From the NCBI GenBank assembly GCA_012797975.1, contig JAAZOD010000032.1, forward strand, positions 1 to 64,000: a stretch of DNA of 64,000 nt, in the 5' to 3' direction. The translations under genes and the position numbers were made by a program. Each line of letters begins with the position of its first letter. Position 1 is the first letter of the stretch. Source of the stretch: Pelolinea sp. GTDB taxonomy: Bacteria > Chloroflexota > Anaerolineae > Anaerolineales > Anaerolineaceae. The notes beneath the pieces are model-generated. The model saw nothing but the letters and a program-made list of their open reading frames with translations, ran no database searches and had not been told where the DNA came from. Below, piece after piece: positions 26,109 to 34,128 of this stretch.

Positions 26109-28190
26109 ATGATGGCTGCCAAGAAAACCAAACGTTTTTTTCAGAAATATGGCTATGTTTGCCTGTTCTCTATGGTGTTATTAATTTTCCTTTTTTATCC
26201 CAATGTGGGTATTTATGATTGGGATAAAGAGGTTCTCTATACTTCTTATATCAAAACCAGTCTGCTGGAATATAGACAATTCCCCCTCTTTTTATGGAAC
26301 AGCGCACAATTGGCAGGTTATCCGGCGGTGGATCAAAGCGCCTTTTTTGCTGCCAACCCTGAGACCATGCTGTTTTCTCCCTTTTTACCGTTGTTGCTTT
26401 TCCTTTCCCCTGTGGCTTTTCTTAAATTGCTGGTTGTGCTGAATGCGGCTTTGGGAATCGTGGGGATTTGCATGCTCGGCAAACGACTAGACTGGCAGCG
26501 GCAGCAACTGCGTATTTTTTCTGCGTTTTTTCTGTTTTCCCCTATCGTGATCCAGCATGTGGCGATCGGATATCTGCCGTGGCTCAATCTTTATTGGTTC
26601 CCTTGGTTGTTGTACTTTTTACTGTCGGAGAAAAACCTGCCTCGTTCCCTGGGCAGCGGCATGGTTTTGGCGCTGGTGCTTCTACAGGGAGGATCGCATA
26701 TCTTTGTGTGGTTCGCTTTCTTTGTGGTTTTCTATATCCTGTGGAATGTCATTATCCAGAAACGCGCCAAAGACCTGCTTTCCATCCCTCTCATTTTTTT
26801 GTTCACGATTGTTTTGGCCCTTCCGCGGTTTTATCTTTCCTTGCAATCCTTCGCTTCTTTTGCCCAGCGTTTCTTTTCGGGTTATTCCTTGCGGGCGTTC
26901 TTCAAATGGGGATTGATTCCTCCTTTCTTCACCCCTGCCAGTATGGATGATATTGAATTTTTTATTGAAGGTTATATTGATGGAGTACCTTATTGGGATG
27001 GGGCGATTTTTTGGGGATTGGCACTCATCCTTGTTTTTCTAATTCCCTTTCTATTCCTCTATCTTCGAAAGGGGGAGCATAAGTTCATTCAAATGCGGGG
27101 CAGCATAATTGCTGTGAATTGGACGAGTGTTCTCCTGTTGGTGCTTTCACTGGATGGAATCTATGAAAAACTAATCTCCGCGATTTCCAACCAGATCGGG
27201 TTGCCAGCGCTGGAAGGGATGGAAAAATACCCGTTTCGCTTTGCGATCCCTGCTTATCTTGGCTTTACCTTTGTGATTGCAGCCACCTGGTTGGATTGGC
27301 CCGGCTTTCTGCAGAGAATTACTGAAGACGGACTTATTGGGTGGAAAAAATTATGTAGAGCTTTTTTTGCGTTTTGCAATATTCTTAAGAAGCATCGGAA
27401 AGTTTTCGGATGGTTGACTGTAGTGCTGTCGGGCATATCCGGTTTGAGTTTCATGACTCAATCACTATGGTTGGATTGGCTGAAAGAGCAGATCACCTTG
27501 GCATACCAGGGGCAAGGGGCGTTGTGGCTGGCGCGCATGATGCAGGGAGCCGATCGTATACCTCTTGCACAATACATAAACAAGGCAATTACGCTGTATC
27601 GCTATGTTCAGCATCTCCTGCTGGTTTTGACAGTATTCTTTTTCGTACTTTGGTTGTTGGGATTTTTACGATCTTCAAAGCAAGCAAAGCCAATGCCAAT
27701 CGTTCATGAAAGATACCTCTCTCAAATTCTTGAAGCACTGCTGGTAATTCCCCTGTTGCTGGCGTTCGGCATGTGGTGGCGGGTGGCTTTGGCTACCCCC
27801 CAGCAGACGGTTTCCACGCTGCAAATGATGCCCCCCGAGGTCAGCTTGTTCTCGAAGAGCGATTCTGCCACTGCCGAGGTAGTTTCCTATTCCCCGCTCT
27901 CTGTGCAATTGAATGTCAAGACAGACAAAAGTGATTCCATTTTCACTTTTGATACGATTCCAGCACAGGATGCGCGATTTTTGAAGATCGTTTCCGGGAA
28001 TGCTTCTTTTCTTGACCTGGAAGGAACACTGGGACTACGAGTTAGCGAAAGTGGAACGCTGCATCTTGAGGCCGAACCGAAGTATATTCTCCTCCCCGCC
28101 TGGATCGCTGGCACTGGCTGGGTGATTGGTGCGCTGATCTTCTTATGGATGTGGAAAGAAGAGCATGCTCATGGAAAATTAACGCAGTAA
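26109..28190 (+). CDS. Polytopic membrane protein, GT-C/YfhO-like
   Basis: A 693-residue protein with about 12-13 membrane segments in the first 530 residues and an extracytoplasmic C-terminal beta domain followed by a last membrane helix. The first outer loop carries GIYDWDKEVLY and then FPLFLWNSAQLAGYP, the order seen in GT-C-fold membrane glycosyltransferases and YfhO-like proteins (acidic pair, then a W-N-x-x-x-x-x-G-x-P segment). It may transfer a lipid-linked sugar outside the membrane. The substrate is unknown. Two ATG codons in tandem (26109 and 26112) can both serve as start. Confidence 0.6.
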   Translation: MMAAKKTKRFFQKYGYVCLFSMVLLIFLFYPNVGIYDWDKEVLYTSYIKTSLLEYRQFPLFLWNSAQLAGYPAVDQSAFFAANPETMLFSPFLPLLLFLSPVAFLKLLVVLNAALGIVGICMLGKRLDWQRQQLRIFSAFFLFSPIVIQHVAIGYLPWLNLYWFPWLLYFLLSEKNLPRSLGSGMVLALVLLQGGSHIFVWFAFFVVFYILWNVIIQKRAKDLLSIPLIFLFTIVLALPRFYLSLQSFASFAQRFFSGYSLRAFFKWGLIPPFFTPASMDDIEFFIEGYIDGVPYWDGAIFWGLALILVFLIPFLFLYLRKGEHKFIQMRGSIIAVNWTSVLLLVLSLDGIYEKLISAISNQIGLPALEGMEKYPFRFAIPAYLGFTFVIAATWLDWPGFLQRITEDGLIGWKKLCRAFFAFCNILKKHRKVFGWLTVVLSGISGLSFMTQSLWLDWLKEQITLAYQGQGALWLARMMQGADRIPLAQYINKAITLYRYVQHLLLVLTVFFFVLWLLGFLRSSKQAKPMPIVHERYLSQILEALLVIPLLLAFGMWWRVALATPQQTVSTLQMMPPEVSLFSKSDSATAEVVSYSPLSVQLNVKTDKSDSIFTFDTIPAQDARFLKIVSGNASFLDLEGTLGLRVSESGTLHLEAEPKYILLPAWIAGTGWVIGALIFLWMWKEEHAHGKLTQ

Positions 28191-28236
28191 AAACGGAATT
28201 TTTCTGTTTTCCTTGATACATCCATGGCAATGAGCA

Positions 28237-29295
28237 TTAATTACTGATATCTTCGATCACTTGGCGCAGGGTAGGCATATCCAGATTACGTTTATCCAAA
28301 AATGCTACCGCACCTGATTCAAGTCCCTGGCGGTGGAACTCGTGGTCAGGGTACGCACTGATCAATACGATACGGCTGTGGGGGTGAATGGCTTTGATCT
28401 GCCGTACACAAGCAATACCATCTTCATCTCCCAATACCACGTCCACCAATGCCAACTGTGGATCAACGTTTTGGATAATTTGGAGGGTCTCTTGAATAGA
28501 GTTTGCTTCATAAATGGTGGTGCGTGGATTTACTCTGCCGATCATGCGTAAAAGCTGCTTGCGGTATCGTGCATTATCGTCCACAACCAGAATGGAAATG
28601 CCGTGTGAAATGAGGGGATCGATTGTATGGTAATCTTGTGACACCTGATAACCGGGGGTCCCTAAAATTTGCGGATTACGCATGACAAAATTTACTGCTT
28701 CCAGGCGGCTTTGAACCTCGATTTGGCGATAAAGACGGGTAAGATGGTTTTCGACCGTTTTAATGCTTAATCCCAAGTTATCTGCGATGGTTTTATTGTC
28801 CAGACCTTGTTGCAGATAACGCAACAGGGTACGTTGGCGGGTGGTGAGCGGGTTCACCGCGGAGGCTGGTACGGGTTTCTCGACCAGTTTATTGATCAGG
28901 GTATGCGATATCCAGTGTTCGCCTGCCATGACCCGCTCAATGGCAACACGCAGGTCATTTAGAGGTTGGTCTTTCATGTGATAACCATTTACACCGGCAT
29001 TGAGCAATCCTTTGACATAATAATCGTCATCATAAGCGCTGACGACCAGTATCTTCAGGTCAGGATACAGCCGACGGATATTGCTGATGGTTTCAATGGG
29101 TTCAAAATCAGGCATGGTTACATCGATTAACAAGAGATCAATCGATGTTGAATTCAGAAAATGTAAAACCTGGGGACCATTTTCTGCTTCCCCCGCCACT
29201 TCCATATTGGGAATTTGTTCAATCATTCTGCGAATACCTGATCGCACAATGGCATGGTCATCTGCAAGCAGCACCCGTATCATTCCCATACGCAT
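28237..29295 (-). CDS. Response regulator with REC-HTH(LuxR)-REC architecture
   Basis: A 352-residue protein. Residues 6-125 form a receiver domain (phospho-acceptor Asp58 in LLIDVTMP, Lys108), 148-205 a LuxR/NarL-type HTH (LTTRQRTLLRYLQQGLDNKT, then IADNLGLSIKTVENHLTRLY), and 233-350 a second receiver domain (acidic pair 239-240, Asp285 in LVDVVLGD, Lys335). NarL-type regulators normally end after the HTH, so the extra C-terminal receiver is unusual. Both receivers keep their key residues. It is divergent from the ABC/histidine-kinase fusion gene, 178 bp apart, and is its probable partner. Alternative ATGs at residues 3 and 5 are possible, since a TATAAA touches the first ATG. Confidence 0.88.
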   Translation of the reverse strand: MRMGMIRVLLADDHAIVRSGIRRMIEQIPNMEVAGEAENGPQVLHFLNSTSIDLLLIDVTMPDFEPIETISNIRRLYPDLKILVVSAYDDDYYVKGLLNAGVNGYHMKDQPLNDLRVAIERVMAGEHWISHTLINKLVEKPVPASAVNPLTTRQRTLLRYLQQGLDNKTIADNLGLSIKTVENHLTRLYRQIEVQSRLEAVNFVMRNPQILGTPGYQVSQDYHTIDPLISHGISILVVDDNARYRKQLLRMIGRVNPRTTIYEANSIQETLQIIQNVDPQLALVDVVLGDEDGIACVRQIKAIHPHSRIVLISAYPDHEFHRQGLESGAVAFLDKRNLDMPTLRQVIEDISN

Positions 29296-29381
29296 TTTAT
29301 ACCACTGTTTGCACTGGAAAAAATGGAATAGGGGATTTCCCTTGATTTTCTTGAATAAAATTCGCGAAAGGATATTTTGTG

Positions 29382-29387
29382 TATAAT
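29382..29387 (+). promoter_or_regulatory. -10 element of the ABC/histidine-kinase gene
   Basis: TGTGTATAATG gives a consensus -10 about 86 bp before the ATG at 29474. The leader contains the inverted repeat ATCAAT (29440-29445) / ATTGAT (29450-29455). TTCGCGAA (29361-29368), an 8-bp palindrome, lies in the -35 region. No recognisable -35 hexamer. Confidence 0.5.
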
Positions 29388-29473
29388 GAAAAAACTATTG
29401 AGGAAAAAAATAGGGTAAAGAGTCATTGGCAGAATTCCTATCAATAGCAATTGATTTCTAACAAAATCTAACC

Positions 29474-31099
29474 ATGCAAGCTCTACTGAAAGTTCAACAG
29501 ATTTCCAAATCTTTTGGCACTCTGCCGGTTATTCAAAACGTGAATTTTTCTGTGAACTCTGGTGAAGTGGTGGGGTTAACCGGCAGTACGGGTTCGGGAA
29601 AATCTGTGTTGATGATGCTGCTGGCCGGTCTCTATGAACCAGATTCGGGACAAATTTATTTTAAGGGGAAACGACTGAATTGGCCATTCTCAGCGAAAAA
29701 TCTTGGCATTGGCGTTATTCATCAACGTTCTACATTAGTGGAACAATTTGATGTAATCGGGAATATCTTTCTTGGGAATGAAATTGGCCATCCGGATTCT
29801 ATGGGCATCCTGAGGCGGCTTGACCAGCATGAAATGCAGGACAAAGCTATGCAGTTGTTGAACCGCCTTGACCTGAAAGTGAATTCATTGCATGAGATCG
29901 TGTATAACTTATCCGGCGAACAGCGTCAGATGATTTCCATTGCCCGCGTGCTTACATTTCCCACCAGTCTGATCATTATTGATGAACCGACTGTTTCACT
30001 AAGTTATCCAAACCAGCAAAAGTTATTGGAACTGATCCAAGATTGGCGGCAAAATGGGGTGGCTGTTCTTTTCAGCAGCAATAACCTTGACCACCTTTTT
30101 GCTGTTACCGACCGGATTATTATCCTTCAGGGGGGATCAATAAAAGCTGATCTGCATACGGATGAGACCAACCGTGAAGAGGTAGTGAATTATCTGCTTG
30201 GGACAGGAAAAAACCAAGAGCTCGCCCCCTCCATTTGGGATTTCAATAGTTATGATAGGGTCAGAGAATATACAGAAAAGTTGCGCTACCATCAGATTTT
30301 GCTTGAAAAGGATCTGGCTGCCGAGGGTTCTCTCAATCGCCAGCTTGCAGAACAACTGGCAGCACAGTTGCAGGCGTTGGATCAAACGAATCTGGCTTTG
30401 CGCGATGCTCAACGCCGGCTGCTTTCTGAAAGGGAGGAAGAACGGAAGCATTTAGCACGCGAACTGCATGATCAGATTATTCAAGACTTGCTCAGCGTCA
30501 ATTATGACCTGGAAGAAATTGCCACCCGTCAAACCATCTCAACTGATTTGGAAACGGATCTTGCCACGGTGCGGCAGAGCATTCGTGAATTGGTGGGGAA
30601 TTTGAGGGTGATTTGTGGAACTTTGCGTCCTCCCACCATCGATAGTCTTGGGTTGGGGGCGGCCCTGCAATCCTATTTGCATGATTGGCATCAGCGGACA
30701 GGGATCGATTTTTCGATGAATATGGATGAAAATCTTGGTCGATTGCCGGAATCCATTGAACTTTCTATTTTTCGCATTGTTCAGGAAGGATTAAACAATG
30801 TGTGGCGGCATGCAGAAGCCAGTCATGTAAGCGTGGAATTGCGACATACATCTCCGCGTACGCTGATGATTTCAATCCAGGATGACGGAAAAGGTTTTTT
30901 GGATGCCCCCGACCTAACTGAGTTATCAACCCAAGGACATTATGGATTGATGGGGATCAGCGAACGCGTATCATTGCTTGGAGGTCGAATGCATCTTGAA
31001 AATGGCAAAAATAACGGATCTATTTTAATGGTAGAAATTCCCCATCCACGGGTAGAGGCAAAGCCGAAAAAGAGAAGGCAAGAACCCACTCAAAAATAG
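29474..31099 (+). CDS. ABC ATPase-histidine kinase fusion protein
   Basis: A 541-residue soluble protein. Residues 4-245 are a sugar-type (RbsA/XylG/GguA-like) ABC domain: Walker A GSTGSGKS (37-44), Q-loop VIHQRSTLVEQFD, signature LSGEQ (146-150), Walker B IIIDEPT with Asp170-Glu171. The position of the switch histidine is Asn203 (FSSNNLDHL, where relatives have I-S-H-N-L). Residues about 265-330 are a heptad-like linker. Residues 320-525 are a NarL/DegS-type histidine kinase: HARELHDQ-like box with His332, N-box QEGLNNVWRHAE, DDGKGF and GLMGI. No membrane segment or other sensor. It probably reads the state of a sugar ABC transporter, whose genes follow 278 bp downstream, and phosphorylates the divergent REC-HTH-REC regulator. 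No clear Shine-Dalgarno. Confidence 0.92.
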   Translation: MQALLKVQQISKSFGTLPVIQNVNFSVNSGEVVGLTGSTGSGKSVLMMLLAGLYEPDSGQIYFKGKRLNWPFSAKNLGIGVIHQRSTLVEQFDVIGNIFLGNEIGHPDSMGILRRLDQHEMQDKAMQLLNRLDLKVNSLHEIVYNLSGEQRQMISIARVLTFPTSLIIIDEPTVSLSYPNQQKLLELIQDWRQNGVAVLFSSNNLDHLFAVTDRIIILQGGSIKADLHTDETNREEVVNYLLGTGKNQELAPSIWDFNSYDRVREYTEKLRYHQILLEKDLAAEGSLNRQLAEQLAAQLQALDQTNLALRDAQRRLLSEREEERKHLARELHDQIIQDLLSVNYDLEEIATRQTISTDLETDLATVRQSIRELVGNLRVICGTLRPPTIDSLGLGAALQSYLHDWHQRTGIDFSMNMDENLGRLPESIELSIFRIVQEGLNNVWRHAEASHVSVELRHTSPRTLMISIQDDGKGFLDAPDLTELSTQGHYGLMGISERVSLLGGRMHLENGKNNGSILMVEIPHPRVEAKPKKRRQEPTQK

Positions 31100-31101
31100 G
31101 G

Positions 31102-31133
31102 GAAACCCCCCAATGAAAATGAGGGTTTTTTCT
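31102..31133 (+). terminator. Intrinsic terminator after the ABC/histidine-kinase gene
   Basis: GAAACCC and GGGTTT(TTTC) form a short stem around a loop, followed by a T-run, beginning 3 bp after the stop codon. It separates the kinase gene from the transporter operon. From 31134 to 31377 no gene is apparent; it holds the transporter's leader and promoter region. Confidence 0.6.
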
Positions 31134-31263
31134 TGTTCCTGTGAAGTCGAATATTGTATTCTTAACCAATCGGCTTGGGTTCATTTATTATCCAAACGGT
31201 TTCGATAAATAAGAAAAGAATTTTGATTGTGTCTGTTGAAATCACTGAAGGTGACTAAACCAG

Positions 31264-31277
31264 TCTTTCCGGAAAGA
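31264..31277. promoter_or_regulatory. 14-bp perfect palindrome upstream of the ChvE-like operon
   Basis: TCTTTCCGGAAAGA is perfectly self-complementary and lies 101 bp before the chvE-like ATG. NarL-type regulators bind inverted repeats of about this size, so it is a candidate site for the neighbouring REC-HTH-REC regulator. No promoter could be placed with confidence in this leader. Confidence 0.4.
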
Positions 31278-31377
31278 GAAGACGATGAATGTCAATTGGG
31301 AAAAATTCAGGGAGGTGAAAGGGAAAAAACAAAAAGGATAATTTTGAAAAACAAACATAAATTTTTGGAGGTAGAAA

Positions 31378-32508
31378 ATGTCTAAGAAGTTTTCGTCAAT
31401 TTTAGCAATCCTGGTTGTCTTTGCCATGCTGCTTTCAGCTTGCAAAACGGCTGCAACTCCCGAGGCTGCTGAACCTGCTGCCGAAGAAGAAACTGCCCTG
31501 GCTGTTGGGATCGTCCTTCCAACCAAGGATGAACCCCGCTGGATTCAGGATGAAACCCGTTTTACTGATGCATTGACCGCTGCAGGATACAATGTTGAAA
31601 TTCTCTTCAGCCAGGGGGATTCTGCGAAAGAGAAAGCCAATGTTGAATCCCTGATTTCCAAGGGTGTAAAAGTTCTCATCATTTGCCCCCAGGATGGTAC
31701 CGCTGCCGCTGCTGCTGCTGAAGAAGCGCATGCTGCGGGTGTAAAGGTCATTTCCTATGATCGCTTGATCCGTGACACGGATGCTGTTGATTATTATGTC
31801 ACTTTCGATAGCATTGCCGTGGGTGCGCAACAAGCTCAATACCTGGTCGATCACGCTACCGGAACTGGCAATCCACTCTATTTGTATGCAGGCGCTGCAT
31901 CCGATAACAATGCCTTCCTCTTCTTCGAGGGTGCTTGGAATGTTCTGCAGCCCAAGATTGCTGATGGCACATTTGTAATCAAGAACTCTAGCGAAGCAGT
32001 TGCCTTGCAGGATAAAGCTACACTGACTCGTGAAGAAATGAGCAAGATCATTGGACAGGTCACCACCAACTGGGATTTTGCTGTTGCAAAGAACCTGGCT
32101 GAAGCAAACCTGACCGCTGCAACCACTGCGGATAAGGGCAATGTGTTCATCCTGGCTCCCAATGATGGAACTGCTCGCTCTATTGCAGATGTATTTGCAG
32201 TTGATCCGGATGTGACCAGCTACTATGTCACCGGGCAAGATGCTGAACAGGCTTCTGTGCAATACATTATCGATGGCAAACAATCCATGACAGTCTGGAA
32301 AGATGTTCGCACCCTTGTTTCCGATGCCATCGCTGCTGCTGTTGCATTGCTGAAAGGTGAGGAACCTGCTTCTCGCGGTTCTTATAACAATGGTGTTATT
32401 GATGTCCCCGCAATTCAATCAAATGTGACAACGGTCGATAAGGCCAATGTGAAAGAAACGTTGATTGATTCCGGTTACTATGATGCAAGTCTTTTCACCG
32501 GACTATAG
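31378..32508 (+). CDS. chvE: ChvE/MmsE-type sugar ABC transporter substrate-binding lipoprotein
   Basis: A 376-residue lipoprotein: lipobox LLSAC (Cys21), Ala/Glu-rich linker, then a periplasmic-binding-protein type 1 fold. The run VGIVLPTKDEPRWIQDETRF, the VISYDRLIRDTD loop and VTGQDAEQASVQYI follow the ChvE/XylF pattern for aldose binding. ChvE-type proteins bind several monosaccharides (arabinose, galactose, glucose, xylose). GGAGG lies 7 bp before the ATG. It is followed by GguA and GguB homologues. In Agrobacterium, ChvE also feeds a two-component system, a useful parallel to the histidine kinase encoded just upstream. Confidence 0.9.
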   Translation: MSKKFSSILAILVVFAMLLSACKTAATPEAAEPAAEEETALAVGIVLPTKDEPRWIQDETRFTDALTAAGYNVEILFSQGDSAKEKANVESLISKGVKVLIICPQDGTAAAAAAEEAHAAGVKVISYDRLIRDTDAVDYYVTFDSIAVGAQQAQYLVDHATGTGNPLYLYAGAASDNNAFLFFEGAWNVLQPKIADGTFVIKNSSEAVALQDKATLTREEMSKIIGQVTTNWDFAVAKNLAEANLTAATTADKGNVFILAPNDGTARSIADVFAVDPDVTSYYVTGQDAEQASVQYIIDGKQSMTVWKDVRTLVSDAIAAAVALLKGEEPASRGSYNNGVIDVPAIQSNVTTVDKANVKETLIDSGYYDASLFTGL

Positions 32509-32527
32509 ATAACTAAAACCTAAACCA

Positions 32528-32572
32528 TACAGGAATAGTGGTGGTTTTACCGCTGCTATTCCTGTACAATTT
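32528..32572 (+). other. Long intercistronic hairpin between chvE-like and gguA-like genes
   Basis: TACAGGAATAG (32528-32538) pairs perfectly with CTATTCCTGTA (32556-32566); the loop can extend the stem by GTGGT/ACCGC. A short CAATTTTA follows. Such structures after the binding-protein gene commonly stabilise its mRNA or terminate part of the transcripts, giving excess binding protein over ATPase and permease. Confidence 0.7.
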
Positions 32573-32607
32573 TATGGAGAGGGAATTTTGAAGAACCGGA
32601 GTGCAGT

Positions 32608-34128
32608 ATGAACAATACAATTCTCGAGATGCAGCACATCACAAAAGAATTTCCTGGTGTACGCGCGCTCGATGACGTTTGTTTTAGTGTCATTGAAAAG
32701 GAAATCCATTGCCTGGTGGGTGAGAATGGTGCAGGCAAATCGACCCTGATGAAGATTTTAAGCGGTGTTTATCCCTACGGTGATTATGAAGGAGAAATCA
32801 TTTTTAATGGTTTGGAACAGAAATACTCGACTATCAGCGATAGTAAAAAAGCTGGAATTGCAATTATTTACCAAGAACTAGCTCTGGTGCCGGAATTGAC
32901 GGTATATGAGAACATTTTCCTTGGGCATGAAATCATGAATGGTTTGGTGATTGATTGGAATGAAACCATCAAAAAAGCAACCCAGATGTTAAAAAAAGTA
33001 GGGCTTGATGTCAATCCCACCGTTAAAGTGAAAGAACTTGGGTTGGGAAAGCAACAGCTCATTGAAATTGCCAAAGCGCTCAGCATGGATGTAAGATTGT
33101 TGATCCTTGATGAACCCACTTCTGCATTGAATGAATCAGATAGCGAGAACCTGATGAACCTGCTGCGTGACCTAAAAAAACATGGGGTTACATCCGTTCT
33201 CATTTCGCATAAATTAAAAGAAGTGATTGAGATTGCCGATCGCGTAACGGTATTGCGTGATGGAAAAACAATTTGTACCTTGGATGCTCATAAAGATGAG
33301 GTCAAGGAAAATGTCCTGATCAAACACATGGTGGGACGTGAAATTAACAATGTTTATCCTAAACGTGATGCGACCGTTGTGGATGAGAAAGTGTTTGAAG
33401 TAAAGCATTGGAATGCTTATGATCCTGCAATCGGGCGCGAGATATTGAAAGACATCAATCTGAACGTGCGAAAAGGTGAGATCGTCAGTCTGGCAGGACT
33501 GATGGGTTCTGGACGAACAGAACTGGCGTTAAGCTTGTTTGGAAATCCACGTAAATATCACGTGAATGGGGAAATGTATGTGAATGGCAAGCACGTTCAT
33601 CTGAAGCATCCTGAACAGGCGATAAAGTCCGGATTGGCTTATGTTACGGAAGATCGCAAAGGGAATGGTTTAATCCTCATTCAAGATGTAAAACAGAATA
33701 TAACGTTGGCGAATCTGCGTGCCATTGCGGAAAGGGGAATTGTCAATCGCAATGAAGAAGTGGTGGCAAGCAATGAATATAGAAACACTCTCAATATCAA
33801 AACACCCAGCATCGAACAAAAAGTTTTGAATCTGAGTGGCGGGAACCAGCAAAAAGTATCGGTAGCAAAATGGTTGTTTGTACAGCCAAAAGTATTGATA
33901 CTCGATGAACCGACACGTGGTATTGATGTGGGAGCGAAATATGAAATCTATACCATTATGAATCGGCTGGTGGAGCAAGGAATGAGCATTATCATGATCT
34001 CTTCCGAACTGCCGGAGATACTGGGCATGAGCGATCGCATTTATGTTGTTTCCTTTGGCCGCATTACGGGAGAACTGTCTGCAAAAGAAGCGACCCAAGA
34101 AAAAATCATGAAACTGGCTACAGATTGA
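32608..34128 (+). CDS. gguA: Multiple-monosaccharide ABC transporter ATP-binding protein (two NBDs)
   Basis: A 506-residue protein with tandem ABC domains. Domain 1: GENGAGKST, degenerate signature ELGLGKQQLIEIAKAL, LLILDEPTSAL, LISHKLKE. Domain 2: degenerate Walker A GLMGSGRTEL, LSGGNQQKV, VLILDEPTRGID, and SSELPE in place of the His-loop, as is normal for the RbsA/MglA/GguA class. The N-terminus matches GguA/MmsA more than XylG. Its stop overlaps the permease ATG by 4 nt. Contrast with the histidine-kinase fusion, which has only one ABC domain. Confidence 0.92.
   Translation: MNNTILEMQHITKEFPGVRALDDVCFSVIEKEIHCLVGENGAGKSTLMKILSGVYPYGDYEGEIIFNGLEQKYSTISDSKKAGIAIIYQELALVPELTVYENIFLGHEIMNGLVIDWNETIKKATQMLKKVGLDVNPTVKVKELGLGKQQLIEIAKALSMDVRLLILDEPTSALNESDSENLMNLLRDLKKHGVTSVLISHKLKEVIEIADRVTVLRDGKTICTLDAHKDEVKENVLIKHMVGREINNVYPKRDATVVDEKVFEVKHWNAYDPAIGREILKDINLNVRKGEIVSLAGLMGSGRTELALSLFGNPRKYHVNGEMYVNGKHVHLKHPEQAIKSGLAYVTEDRKGNGLILIQDVKQNITLANLRAIAERGIVNRNEEVVASNEYRNTLNIKTPSIEQKVLNLSGGNQQKVSVAKWLFVQPKVLILDEPTRGIDVGAKYEIYTIMNRLVEQGMSIIMISSELPEILGMSDRIYVVSFGRITGELSAKEATQEKIMKLATD

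Noticed and set aside
30137-30451. Minus-strand open frame inside the ABC/kinase gene
   Set aside because: It is an antisense shadow of a well-supported coding region with conserved kinase motifs.
31285-31341. Short plus-strand ORF in the leader of the ChvE-like operon
   Set aside because: It has no SD, and its lysine-rich ending looks like chance reading of A-rich leader sequence.
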